This document shows, one piece after another, positions 20,028-32,004 of a DNA stretch of 64,000 bases; the first letter of the stretch is position 1; each line of letters starts with the position of its first letter. The position numbers and the translations under genes are program-made. A model generated the notes under the pieces. It was not told the origin of the DNA. It did not search any database and saw only the letters and a list, made by a program, of their open reading frames with translations. The stretch comes from Arctopsyche grandis (taxonomy: Eukaryota; Arthropoda; Insecta; Trichoptera; Hydropsychidae). The DNA lies in assembly GCF_051622035.1 (NCBI RefSeq), contig NC_135361.1, positions 27,893,205 to 27,957,204 of the forward strand, written 5' to 3'.

Positions 20028-23000
20028 TTATTGTCTTTTGTACCACGCATTCATCTGTTCGAGGAAGATGAACGTTAAGATGGTATGTGGACCAAGTCGC
20101 GCATAGTAGGGCAAAAAGCCTTTCCATAATGAAAACACTCCTTCGTTCTTCACAATATCCACAACGACTTTCTTCATACTTAAACTGCCTTCAGCATTTT
20201 GTATTCTGAAAACAATATGAACAGTATTAAAAATCAATAGATTTAAAATAAAACAAACAACAGTCAAAAATGCCTTACCTCGTTTTAATTATATCAACAG
20301 GCATTGATGCAACTGTCGTAATGAGACCAGATATCATCGATGCTACGAAATGTAAGCCGATGCCATCTGGGATGTAAACATTCAGCATTTCACGGGCCTA
20401 CAAAGTGTACGTATTATAGTTTGTGTCCAGGTATTACATAAATGATTCAAAATCAACGAAAATGCAACCTGTGAATATGATGACAATTGTGCAGCGTTGA
20501 CGACCATAGCTCTACCGATAGTTGGTGTGGTGCCTCTCCACAGTGAGAATAATCCTTCTTCTCGGATTATCCTCAACAGAGCATCGGCCACGTTTTTATA
20601 GTTGCGTCTTTGTTCTAAAGGTAGTCGTCCATCGGCTGTCATTCGAATGAGTGACACTTCGGCCGGTGTTCCAACAAAAGCTCCCACTCCTCCTGCGACT
20701 ACTCCCAAGCCCATTTTGGTACCAAATCCTGGTGGTGCACCTTCAGGACTAAAATAATAATAAAAAATACAATCTTTAGAAAAAATTCGTACACAAAACC
20801 AAAAATAACAAATGTCAGCAACTTAGTTATCTTGAAGACCTTTTAAAATATTAGAACCCTGACCCATCGTTTTCATATACCGTTTTTAGGGCGACACCAA
20901 ATTGTTCCAATTGAAAAATGCTAATTCGTTGCAATTTCTGTATATATACAGCTTTCTGTATTTATACAGCTACCGCGAAATCCGTCTGGTGCAGCATATA
21001 TATAGCATCAAATGTGAGCCATAATTGGCTTTTGTTCGAATACCTGAGAAATCAGTGTATGTCCCTAAAGGTATGAAGGTTAACCAATTCAGTGAAACGG
21101 AGAAACGCAATCCAAAAACAGCGAGTGAACTTAGCTTCTCTTTTGGCGCTTCTCTCTCGCAAGTCATAACAATTAACAAATATTATAATTAATAAATATT
21201 TTTAGGTGACTTGGTGACACCACCCCTAGTGACGCCACTGAAGGTTTATATTATTAATCTTTCATACTTGTTTTGTAATAAATTGACAGGTCATTAACAA
21301 AGGCCTTATTTAATCATATTTAAGCGCATTTACTAGGAATATCATGTACTGTTTATGTTCATATTTACTGATGTATTAAATGTAACAACCATCGATACTA
21401 TCACAGTACAACAGATGATACGATTAGTTTGAATTATCAGGATATCCATTAATTGACTTGTACAACTGATTGCAATCACCTCTAAATGACCCGAGTGTGA
21501 TTAATTTTCAGCCTTAATCAAAATATCTTATCATATAATATATACTCGTATATTAATTTTTATTTGTATGACATTCAATATAGCTCTGATATACGACAAA
21601 GCCGTTAGCATTATTGTAAGGCCAATAAATGCATAGCTCATTAACGAAACGGGTCAGTGAACCTGTTTTAGATACATTAAACTGCAACACATACATAAAT
21701 AATAACAATGCAAATGAATTTCAATTCAAGCAGAGTCGAATCGTCGTTGACTATTACCATTATTAAATGCTACAGTATGAACGTAATATAATTGTATATA
21801 GTAGATAAAATGTAAAACCTTTTGATGAGGTCGAAAAGCCAAGTGTAGATACCCAAACGGGTCGTAGTGTACGTCGCTTGTCGCAAGAGTCCAGCTGATA
21901 ATCCCGTATATATTCCGGATACTCCTTCCTTTCGAAGAATCTCTGAGCCGACAGAAAAACTACTCCGTCCACCTCCGCTCAGTTGCATCCGGGTTTTTAT
22001 TAAATCGAGTGGCTGTACGAATACAGTAGCTCCCATTCTGAAATATATACAAAAAAATAAATGGGTAAATTTAGAATACCTTGGATTCCAATTTGTATGT
22101 TAGTGAATACAGTTACGTGACCGTTAAACATTATATAGTAGAATTGCCCAACGCATGTGGGTCTTATAAAAGGAGTAAAAGGCTTTTACTCAGAATTAAG
22201 GATAAAACAGTTGCTTCTAAAACAAACCCATTTAGATTTATCAAAAACTAAAACTCAAATGTTGATATTTTAAAATTTGATAGAAAAATATTTAATAAGA
22301 AGTTGATAATTATATTTAAGGATAATATTAAAAATCTAGAATACGAATGTCCGCCCTTTTTAGAGTGGCGATGCCCTTTTACGAAAGGCAAGTGACCTGT
22401 GAGCCAAATACATATTTATTGTATAAAAAATATTATTTAAACATGGATTAAAAATTAAAATTATACTATAGTTAAGGGGGGCGGTAGGAGTGAAACGACA
22501 GTGTTTTTGTAGACACACTATTTAATTTAACCAGCAGAATACACTAGTGGCTAGCATATGTATAATGCTTTGAACAAAGCAGTCACGGGTTCAAATCCCA
22601 CTGGTTTCTGCTGGCCAGACCTTGGATTTGTGACTCCAGGTCGATCGTTTCCTATCAGAGTTTGCCAATTTATCTGATTTTCATTGAAACGGTTCCAACA
22701 AATTGGCAACCTTACCCCATTTTCTCGCAAATCTCGAATTTTCAGCAGTCTCAAATTACGCTTAATTGTATAAAATGCTGGAAATTTACAAATTTGACCA
22801 TAGATGTCTCTGTGGGTGTTAATTGATATGTATTTACTTTGTATAATACTAATAGTACTTGTATCAAATGTACAATGTTTCTGGCCAGGAAGGCGCATTG
22901 GGGTTACCTGGTATAAATTAAAAAATAAAAATAAATATAACGAGTTGGAAAAAAGTAAAGTGGATTCAACAACATGTTCGAATCGGTTGCAACTCGTAGG

Positions 23001-23928
23001 AAGGCAACCCAGGTTCGACCATGTCCTCATATAGTCAGTTTTTAAAGGCTTTTACTATGTTTCATTACCAGGTTTTTTTTATAGTTTATTGATACAATTG
23101 GCGACCACCATAGGAGTAGAATGCATAGAATCGCTCTCAGCCTCCAAAAATGTTGGTACAAAAACTCTGCGCAGAGTTTGTTCATTGTTTGCTAAACTTC
23201 GTCTCTCTCTTCGATGGCTCGCTTTAATACGATACTTTTGTTAACAATGACAATTCTATGCCAATTCGATTCTATACTTCTATGGCGACCACACATAAAA
23301 CCTTTCACGACCCCATTGGGGGGGGTCGATACCTATATATGTAGGTTGAGAACCTATGATTCAATTCGAAACCAAAGTTAATTTATTAAATCAAAAATGT
23401 AAAACTTAAAATACATTATATCTTAGATTTTTATATCGTTAAGGTTTGTACTAAAAAAGTAAACACGGTCATGGCCGAATAAAATCTGGTTATGGCATGC
23501 ATCAGATTTTAAAAATGTGCAAACACCCACTTTGACATATGTCATTATTTAAATAATCATGTACACGTTAATATCAAAGCGAATAAAAATAAAACTGCAG
23601 AGGAAGTACGAACTGACTAATAAATAGTCAGAAATTTTATTGCGTCAACCAGTTTCAACGTGGAATGAACGAAAGCAGATTTATCGATTTACAGAAGGCC
23701 ATAATAAAGATATATAATGAAGCTAATAAAAAGCTTGTAAAAAAAAAACAAATGAAGTTCATTATTTTAAAAATTCAATTTTTTGCGGCAAAGTATCGCA
23801 TACAAATTTAGTAGGCATCGTTTTTATGTGGATATGAGTAATATTTCATGTATGTACCCGGCCAATCCTCCGAAGAGAAACTTGATGGAGTTCGGAATGG
23901 GTCTTTGGGGAATTGCTGGGGTCGCCAT
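20028..23928 (-). CDS. SLC25A11: Mitochondrial 2-oxoglutarate/malate carrier (SLC25A11-like)
   Basis: Five exons join in phase: 23928-23858, 22037-21819, 20748-20469, 20397-20279 and 20205-20028, giving 288 residues. Three mitochondrial-carrier repeats are visible, each with a PxxxxxR/K motif: QPLDLIKTRMQL, TPAEVSLIRM and MPVDIIKTRIQN. The first exon ends in KFLFGGLAG and the second opens with MGATVFVQP, exactly as in the oxoglutarate carrier. AFVGTPAEVSLIRMTADGRL and the end of the last exon, ARLGPHTILTFIFLEQMN, are specific for this subfamily. It exchanges 2-oxoglutarate for malate across the inner membrane in the malate-aspartate shuttle. Intron 1 (1.8 kb) carries a SINE (22541-22935) and a hAT-like MITE (23109-23284). 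Intron 2 carries a CAGTGGCG-type end near 21245. Confidence 0.95.
21200..21245 (-). mobile_element. hAT-type terminus in carrier intron 2
   Basis: On the minus strand it begins CAGTGGCGTCACTAGGGGTG and continues GTGTCACC, a common hAT end. The opposite end was not found with confidence. Confidence 0.35.
22541..22935 (+). repeat. tRNA-derived SINE, copy 2
   Basis: It has the B box GGTTCAAATCCC (22588-22599), the body motifs GATCGTTTCCTATCAGAG and GAAACGGTTCCAACAAATTG, the AGGAAGGCGCATTGGGG motif at about 22888, and an A-rich tail. It lies in intron 1 of the carrier gene, antisense to it. Confidence 0.8.
23109..23284. mobile_element. hAT-like MITE with exact 8-bp target duplication
   Basis: The 176-bp element begins CATAGGAGTAGAA and ends TTCTATACTTCTATG. 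GCGACCAC lies on both sides (23101-23108 and 23285-23292). It is inside intron 1 of the carrier gene. Confidence 0.75.
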
Positions 23929-24305
23929 GGCTGATGAATTGATGATTTTCAGCTCGTCGAGAGTCGATGGAGGTGACCGAAAGGCGAAAACCGAGAGCGA
24001 AGAGCGAAGAGCACCACTCACGAGCCGAACCACGTGGTACTGACGCAAATATGAAACCCCCACACGCTGCAACTCGACACAATTACGCTGTTGACCTTCG
24101 ACACACTTTTCCTCAATCGCCACATTAGATTATGATCATTGATCATTTCACGATGCATTAGTACTTTTGTATTAAAAATACCATACTTGGATGACGTTGT
24201 CCGAATATTCAATAACACAGAGTTGACAAGCGCTACAATGTTATAGTTATTGGCAGTGGTGTCACTTTATTGGTTTTCTTAGGTTTCCGGAAACCTATTG
24301 TTGAA
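23929..24305. promoter_or_regulatory. Upstream region of the carrier gene
   Basis: Presumed 5' UTR and promoter of the minus-strand carrier. It is moderately GC-rich next to the start codon. No clear TATA box is seen. Confidence 0.35.
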
Positions 24306-25235
24306 AATCAAAACCAGCAGCATAGAGTTGTGGTTAGCATGTATGCTTTCGAACATAGTGGTCATGGGTTTGAGTCCCACTGGTTGCTGCTGGCCAGGCC
24401 TTGATTTATGACTAAAGGCCGGATAACCAAGGTGCCGTCTTGAAAAAAACGTACCCAGAGGGTGCTGTGTATTGTTCATTGCATTGTTAAAGGTTCGCCG
24501 AACGTTTTTTTTTTGGACTCTAGCTTTGTAAATAGAGCTAAACCGCCCCGATGCCTGGAAAAAGCACCGTGTCTATTTATGACTTCAGGTCGATCGTTTC
24601 CTATCAGAGTTTGTCAATTTATCTGACTTTCTCTGAAACGGTTCCAACAAATTGACAATCTTTACCCATTTCTAGCAATTTTCAAGATTTCAGTATCTCG
24701 AATTTCGTTGATTCGTATGAAAATGCTACAAATTTGTTCATAAATGTCGAGTTTTTTTAGCAATTTATATGATTTTCATTGAAACGGTTCCAACAAATTA
24801 GCAACCTTTAAACATTTCTAGCTATTTTTGAGATTTCAGTATCTCGATTTTCGCTGATTCGTATGAAAATGCTACAAATTTGTTCATAAATGTCGAGTTT
24901 TTTTAGCAATTTATATGATTTTCATTGAAACGGTTCCAACAAATTAGCAACCTTTAAACATTTCTAGCTATTTTTGAGATTTCAGTATCTCGATTTTCGC
25001 TGATTCGTATGAAAATGCTACAAATTTGTTCATAAATGTCGAGTTTTTAGCATCTCGAAATTTGACGATTTATGTAAAAATGCTTCGAAAATTTTATTTT
25101 ATCAAAAATTTGTCCATAGATGTCTCTGTGATGCTTTTTTAAAATTATTCTAAAAATTGTATATCGATATTTGTAATCAGCCAGGAAGGCGCATTGGGAT
25201 TTACCTGTCAGGTCTTCCTGGTATATGTATATATG
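24306..25235 (+). repeat. tRNA-derived SINE, copy 3, with triplicated body and a nested MITE
   Basis: The head has a B box GGTTTGAGTCCC near 24368. The body is interrupted at 24414-24576 by a MITE. After it, a 146-bp unit is repeated in tandem: TTGTTCATAAATGTCGAG recurs starting at 24734, 24880 and 25026. The element ends with CAGGAAGGCGCATTGGG at about 25183. Confidence 0.8.
24414..24576. mobile_element. hAT-like MITE of the GGCCGGATAACC family, nested in the SINE
   Basis: The insert starts AAAGGCCGGATAACCAAGG and ends GCACCGTGTCTAT. It is flanked by TTATGACT on both sides (24406-24413 and 24577-24584). The same family makes the cluster at 54-61 kb. Confidence 0.75.
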
Positions 25236-25237
25236 TA

Positions 25238-25428
25238 TGGTTCGGTGATTGTTGCCCACAAAGCGCTCGCCCAAAAGTCACTAAAATCTCTATAACGGAA
25301 CATCTGGCAGTCGAAAATTCCATCATACTAACGAAAACTTGAGTGCCAAATATTCCGTATTCACGATTTTCATGGCAAAAATTGTCTTTTGGGCGATCGC
25401 AATGTGTGTAATAATCCAATTACCATAT
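25238..25428 (+). mobile_element. MITE, GGTTCGGTGATTATT family, full copy
   Basis: It begins GGTTCGGTGATTGTTGCC and ends GTGTAATAATCCAATTACC, about 190 bp. The interior shares AACTTGAGTGCCAAATATTC with the copy at 18597. Confidence 0.6.
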
Positions 25429-26385
25429 GTATATATGTATGTATGTAAAATAAAAGTTTCCAGAAATCCGTTGTTCAAACAACTTCGAAAAAATTGTTTT
25501 ATTCGTAGTTGAACATATGTATACGGAAAGACCTTCTTTTCCATTATGCACTGGCAAAAATAACTGTTAGCCATTCAATGTGAGCTGCACATCTGCACTC
25601 GATATCTCTTTTTTTAAACTCGCAAACATTCTGCATCTCTCAGTTTGGCATATTCTTCGATTCGAAATGGACGTATTTTTATTTCGGTTTTACTCGATTG
25701 AATTGTAAGACTTTATTTTCATTTAAATATATTAAAATGTATAGATTTAGCGTTAATATATATTTTTTAAAATTAAACGATCAAAATTACACACGTCTCA
25801 GCCATCTATCCAATAACTTGGTCGAGTCGCCCTAAATTAGATTTAGACGTGTCACTAACTTAGCTTACGAGGGAAATTCAGCTCATTTCTTATCGATCAA
25901 TGAACCTGCTACTGCGTCGATTGCTCAACTCCATTCAATGCTATATATTTTTTTAATGAAACTCTTTAATAACTATTGAACTAGATATACTTCTCTGATA
26001 ACTAAATTTGTATCTGATTTCAACTTTCGATTTGTTCAGTCTTTGTAAACAAAAATATCAAGAGCGAGTTTATTGCAGTACTACCAATATCATTTTTACT
26101 TCATTTATAATACTAAACAAACATTTTTTTCCAAATTCGACATAATTATGATTGCATTCAGAAAAAAACTACTTGACTAAGTTGTATGCAGTGCAGGGCC
26201 GCGCCTAGGAGTTCAGCCGTCTGTGTACAAGCTTAAATCGGCCGCACAGTATCTGTATAAATCATATTAATAAAAAAAAAAATTCGGGTGTGACCAACCC
26301 ATGACTTTATCTATGTATTTGATGAATATAAGAAGGTTACAAAACAAAATTCGATATTGAACTGATGACTATGATAGCGATACAA
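25429..26385. other. Gap without a recognised gene
   Basis: AT-rich. A hAT-type end, CAGGGCCGCGCCTAGG, is visible near 26195, but its partner end is not. Nothing else is supported. Confidence 0.4.
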
Positions 26386-26389
26386 ATTG

Positions 26390-27280
26390 AGCGCAAATGT
26401 ATGGAAACTTGCACAAAACAAAAGATCTACTTCCGGTTGTCAGATTTTGTTCAAATTTTTTTTATTACTAAAAATCACTATCAGTATTATACTCATTAAA
26501 TATCAAGAAAATAAAAATAATTTTAAAGGTCAAAATAAAATAATGAAATATTGTTTTAAAAAAAAATACTACTTCCGGTTTACAAATTCTGACCAAAACC
26601 CTACCAGCTCTAAGTTAGTACATAAAGGATAGAAATATAAATTTTCAGCTTAATACGTTCAGGGGTGTGGACAGAGTAGTGGGCACAACATTTTCAACCT
26701 TTCTAAGTGAAAAAAATCCCACTTCCGGTTTATAAAATTTAATAATATTTTTTCATTTTCATCAAATTGCTACAAGAATTATACTTGAATTTTTTTGTGA
26801 CGAACACACATGTTTAAGGGGTCGAAAAAAATAGTGGAAGAAAAATCGAACAAGAGTAAACTGCTACTTCCGGTTGACAGATGCTAACTAAATTTTATAA
26901 TTAACTTGGTATTAAACTTAAACTTCTAGATATGAAATTTCAGTTCAATAAACCAAAAGGTTTCTGAAAAAAACATAAAAAACTTCGATTCTCTAGAGTA
27001 AAAGTACTGCTTCCGGTTCAGATAGAAATATTTAAAAAATATGAGGTTATAAAAATTATTATTTGTATTATATTTAAAAAAATTCAGTCCGATTTAATTA
27101 GTGGTTTGGGAGATAATTGAATTCAAAAACTTAAAAAAAGAGGACACCTATAAGGCGAGGTACCATTTCCGGTCAACTTAAAAATTTGAAAAAAATTTAC
27201 GTCGTGTCGATAAGAATTTCAGTAACCGATACTAAGTTTCAGTTCGATAGGACTAACGGTGTTAAAAATATCCCCAAAAT
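26390..27280 (+). repeat. Degenerate tandem array, about 145-bp period, with ACTTCCGGT boxes
   Basis: The box ACTTCCGGT or a one-base variant occurs at 26429, 26571, 26721, 26866, 27009 and 27165, spaced 142, 150, 145, 143 and 156 bp. Between boxes the units share only loose similarity (caaatt, TCAGTTCAATA-like stretches). The array runs directly into the (CA)n-containing tail at 27280-27465, so it may be the 3' non-coding part of a retroelement. Confidence 0.55.
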
Positions 27281-27465
27281 ACACACCCACACAGACACAC
27301 ACGCAGACACACACACAGACACACACACACATTTTTTTCTAGATCATGAAAACGTGATCAGTGATCGATTCTGAGTTCGAATCAGTCAAAATCTCGAGTT
27401 CGAATTTTCGCATGATCACAAAACTTCATCTATTGTTACTACGTACATAGATAAAGTAAAAATAA
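27281..27465 (+). repeat. (CA)n microsatellite and dispersed retroelement tail
   Basis: Runs of ACACACAGACACAC are followed by GTGATCAGTGATCGATTC, TCTCGAGTTCGAATTTTCGC and GATAAAGTAAAAAT. This tail recurs at 12199-12300, 32250-32325 (reverse) and 59940-60010. Confidence 0.6.
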
Positions 27466-28499
27466 GTGCATGCTAGTCGTGCAAACATCTTACCTTGTGA
27501 TAAATATTTTGTGTTGAAAATTTTAATCACAATAAAAATTAATCAGAAAAATAGACAGAAAACCAAAACTGCTAGTTCTGAAAATGACTAGATGACAAGA
27601 AAGACTGAAAGTTTTCAAATTCATTCACGGAAATATAGTGTTTTACCCCCCAATCCCACATCTAGGACATTGTTCTTTTGATGACCAACCAATAACGCAA
27701 AGATAGTAGAATATAAAAGACCTAGCTCTATGTGGACCGAAGCTATTCCGTTATTTCCCCGAATTATACAAAGTTCGGGTATGTTTCAATTTGAAACTTC
27801 AAGAATTGTAAATAGGTTTTTGAGCTATTTTTCCTATTATGCTGTACATTAACATTAGAATAATATAATACTAAGATTACTAACCAAATAAAATAAAATT
27901 GTAAAATAGAAAATGATCAGTAGATCAGTAGCTATTAAAAAATATATAAGATGTATTGTGAACATAATTTCGTAATAATAAAAAGCATTTAAATATCAAA
28001 AATCAATTTGAAACTTGCAACAGTAATCCACAAGTATACAACAAGACAACCTAAATGCATTTTAACACGTGACAAAGCCATTGATGTATAATACACTAGA
28101 TGGGCCCAGATGTGTTATTTTGATCGGAGATCTTGTCTTCACTAACTGAGAGGTGCGGGGGGTTTAACTACCGGGGAAGTTGGGTTTTTTTCCCTACGAC
28201 GCAGCGGTACTTACCTACCTACTAAGAGAAACTGTGCATGTATTTTGCATGCGCCAAAAGGGAGACAAGTATAACACGTGAGGGCGGATCTAGTATATTC
28301 TAGATCTATGGACAAAGCACGATGTCTTGTTTCGTATTTTCTAAGGAACATAATTTTTTCGACTCTCGTTTCTTCCGGCCGCCTGTGTGCGTTGCACACA
28401 TTTAAATATATGGTAGGCGTGGCCCTGATGCAGTGTATTTTGAATTTCCATCTAAATTTGATTTATTCGATATATGTGCTTTCATAAATATTCGATGCA
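27466..28499. other. Gap without a recognised gene
   Basis: AT-rich. A short palindrome GATCTAGTATATTCTAGATC occurs near 28286. No supported exon is seen. Confidence 0.4.
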
Positions 28500-28843
28500 G
28501 TGCAAACGATCGACAAGCGCCAGACAGACTGAACCATAGATTAACTGTACGTGTACCTTATGCGTGCGCACTGCTCGCACTTACACTAAGCGAAATCTAC
28601 CCGAAGTGTCGACATACCTACCCTGTATACTTTCTGTGCTTCTGGTACTTTAGTTCCGAATTTTGCCTTATTAAACTCGCGAGAAAGATCCAACTCAATT
28701 TTAATAATTGCATCTGTGAACATCGAAAGGTTACTCGTCATCTGATGTGCAATCTATCATTCGTGAAGTCGAGAATTGCGTTTAAAGCAGCCATCCAGTT
28801 AATCTGTGGTTCAGTCTGTCTGGCGTTTGTCGATCGTTTGCAC
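28500..28843. mobile_element. MITE with GTGCAAACGATCGAC ends
   Basis: The left end GTGCAAACGATCGACAAGCG and the right end, whose reverse complement is GTGCAAACGATCGACAAACG, form inverted repeats of about 45 bp (continuing CCAGACAGACTGAACCA). Half of a second copy is at 40033-40174. A 147-codon open frame across it is a by-product. Confidence 0.7.
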
Positions 28844-30519
28844 CAAACCCATAAATATTGTATTTCATTTTGGTGATTATTTCTGATTATTCTCCAAATT
28901 TGGAGAACAACCCTCTAGTTTACCCTCTAGTGACCCTCTAGAACGAAAATTTACCTACATATTATGGATGAACATATCAACACCTACACAACAAATTCAA
29001 TCGATGAGGTCATTGAATGTGAACGTGTATCGGCGCCTTATATGTTTTTTTCCTTTAGCCATTATTTCAAAACAAATTATCTATGGAAAACTACTCGAGT
29101 ATAGTAATTAATTTTGTTCGTTTTAAAATGTCAAAAATATTTCACGGTCAGCATAAAAATATCACTTCAAACACTTAAAATACGAAATTTTGACGGTAGT
29201 AGCTGAGGATTTCAAGATAATACAAATCTAAAAAAAATAAACTGATAACCTTGCACTCGTTATGTAAATGAGTGCTTCGAATTATCATCAACAGTTTGTG
29301 GGAAATCGCATAAGAATATTCACTGGTATTTTCTTGGCTCTTCTTCAACTGAAAAAAAAGAAAATAAACTTCATGAGAAGATCAGTTCAAGTTCAATCGA
29401 CAGATAGAAAAATCCAGTGCGACCAATTCACTATATTATTTTCAGAAATACATAGAAGAGGATTGTAAAAATGAGAAACTGTATTGCAATTTGTTGAAAA
29501 TCAGTCATTCATGTTGTATCTACATATTAAGGTAATATTGAACAACCCAATTCTCGTTTGCCTCGGTAATTTAGACACTTAGTACCCTGGTGTATTTAAA
29601 TGCAAGTAATATTCAACATTGGAATACCGAAAGCCAAGAAACTTTCACGTCATGAGCCAAATTCACAATCTAGAAAAGTGCACATCATATTATTCACCTT
29701 GATATTCCATCGAAAGTGACTACTCATTCAACGATGTATTTATTCGACGTGAGAATGTGATCAATTGAAAACATTATCGATCAATATTTTGCTACGTTTG
29801 ATACGTGTAAATTAAAATGTCCTCTAAAAATGGCACACATTTAGTATTCTCGGACGTATAGACAACGCGGCTTGCGTCACGTTTCTATGACGCAAATTGT
29901 ACAAATGCTGAAAATATTATAATTCGTGATGTTCAAACGATCCTTTCTAACAGAACCATGAATAAAATAATATTAACATAATTATTTCTTATTTGCAGTA
30001 TCAGTGTTTATATGTATATTGTTTCATTCTGTTCCACGTCTTGTTTTGCCACGATAGCAGCCTTATCGTTATCTGTCCGATATTATAATTATTGTATAAT
30101 ACAATTATGTAATATGTAATAAATAATTTACATAGTACATAGTTGAATTTGTGCACTCGGTGTGCCAACTGCTTTTTACGTATTTCAGTACCATAATAAT
30201 GTATTATTTATTACCAAAAATATTTAAATAATTGATTTCAGTACTATAAATTACCACATATTTTTATTAATTATTGTAAAATACGATATTATTTTTAATT
30301 TAAATACATATGATGTATGATTTTGATTTTATTATTTTCAAAATTTGTGTTTTTTTAATAGTCTCTTCTTACTTTTTATTACTGCCATCTATAGAAATAA
30401 TATTTAACTAAATGCAATAGTAAATAGTTTTAATAAATTTTGGTAGATGTCACTAATACCACTTTGTTAAGAGATTTCAGCTGAAAATCCATTCATTTTT
30501 ACATACGTCTTTACGTTTC
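28844..30519. other. AT-rich gap without a recognised gene
   Basis: No exon, repeat with defined ends or structured RNA could be supported. Confidence 0.4.
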
Positions 30520-30650
30520 ACTTACGATTACAATTCAGGAAAAAGTTTACCTCTTATCCGATCGTTTTCATACTTTGCCATATTGCTCATTTTGGTCATC
30601 AATATAAGTAAATGGAGCCTCCGCCATTACGATAGAGATGAAATATCGTA
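30520..30650 (-). repeat. Dispersed repeat R (GATGACCAAAATGAGCAA family)
   Basis: On the minus strand it contains TAATGGCGGAGGCTCCATT, GATGACCAAAATGAGCAA, AAAACGATCGGATAAGAGG and TTTTTCCTGAATTGTAATC. Copies lie at 38385-38530, 40560-40840 (interrupted), 42385-42500, 53905-54050 and 54635-54685. Confidence 0.7.
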
Positions 30651-32004
30651 TAAGAAACATCAGGTCTGAAGATTTTTAATCTCAGTGACAGTTGGTAGTC
30701 ATTAATTTTATACATAGATGGCGATATTAAAAAAAAAATATATTGGTGTTTTTATTCAAATAATAATTTTTTATTCATATATTCGTAATAAAATTTGTAA
30801 ACAACGGAAAGGATATAAAAATTCAAACTTCACGTTTCTTTAGAATTTTGCTTTTATTTCAGTTATAAAAAAAATTGTTTTGAAATAATTTTACACTAAT
30901 ATACAACTTAGAATATAACAGTCTGTTTTATTACATTTTCAAATATCAAATCACCACCGTATGCAAAATGCAACCATTTCACACATTCGTCATACATTTT
31001 ATAAATTATTATAGAAAAAAAAATCAATTGTGACAGTGGACCAAAAACGAAAAGCGATATCACAATATTAAATATTCATTTAACAATATTCATTCAACTC
31101 AATAATTTCATAAGATCTTTTGTATTAGTAGTAAATATTAATACTTGCATAATAAATGCAACATTTTAATATTTCAGTACGGAGATCACGAAGCATAGAA
31201 GACTTAAAAAAAATGAATTCGACGTATATTACATATATGAGACATTTAAATACATACTGCATCACTTTGCAATGAGATTCAATTTGGGCGACGACAAAAC
31301 ATAAAGACCAAAACCCAAAAATGTTCAAACTGTGCAATAGCATTAATATCAAACAACCCTTACTGTTACATACATATCAAAGTTGACTAGGAATAAAGTA
31401 TTTTTGAATTAGGCGAACTGAAAGTATATACATGTGTATACATACAAGGCTAAAAATACGGTCATTTAAACAATTACCCGTTTAATAACTACAAATGCTT
31501 TCAAACGTACACTTTCAGCCACCAGTCGAAGAGTGTTGGCACATGAAATATAATCTAACAATAATTAAAATCAGCCACACAGGTGGACTGATTCAGGTAC
31601 AAAATTTTTAAAGGCAACTATACAAATAAACATAACTCCTAAATGCGTTCACATTTCATACTTAATATATAATATAAATACAGTAAATATATTGTGTGTG
31701 TGTGTGTGTACTTATTATTCTTCATTATAATTATGCATTCATTTTTAATACTTACTATAGAATGTCACTTTGCATAAATAAAATGCACATATACATTATC
31801 AAAAACAATTTTGGCTGCACAAATAACAAGTGCTTCTTTTTTGAATTTTAAAAAAGTGTGAATTGTTTTATTTTGCTTTATTTTAAAGCTGAAGCGAAAA
31901 ATGGACGTTTTGATTTATTCCAAAAATATCCCCTAATCATTATACAATCATCATATATATAATATCGCTATTCTGTGTGTCTGTGTAAGATAACGCCCGC
32001 CGTA
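30651..32004. other. AT-rich gap without a recognised gene
   Basis: It includes a (TG)n microsatellite near 31692-31709. Nothing else is supported. Confidence 0.4.

Noticed and set aside
22551-23030. 159-codon frame on the minus strand
   Set aside because: It covers a SINE in an intron of the carrier gene and has no domain.
26390-27280. An ETS-regulated enhancer as a firm annotation
   Set aside because: The boxes are real, but their link to a (CA)n-tailed dispersed repeat makes a retroelement origin at least as likely. It is kept as a finding only.
28433-28876. 147-codon frame on the plus strand
   Set aside because: It spans both inverted ends of the MITE at 28500-28843.
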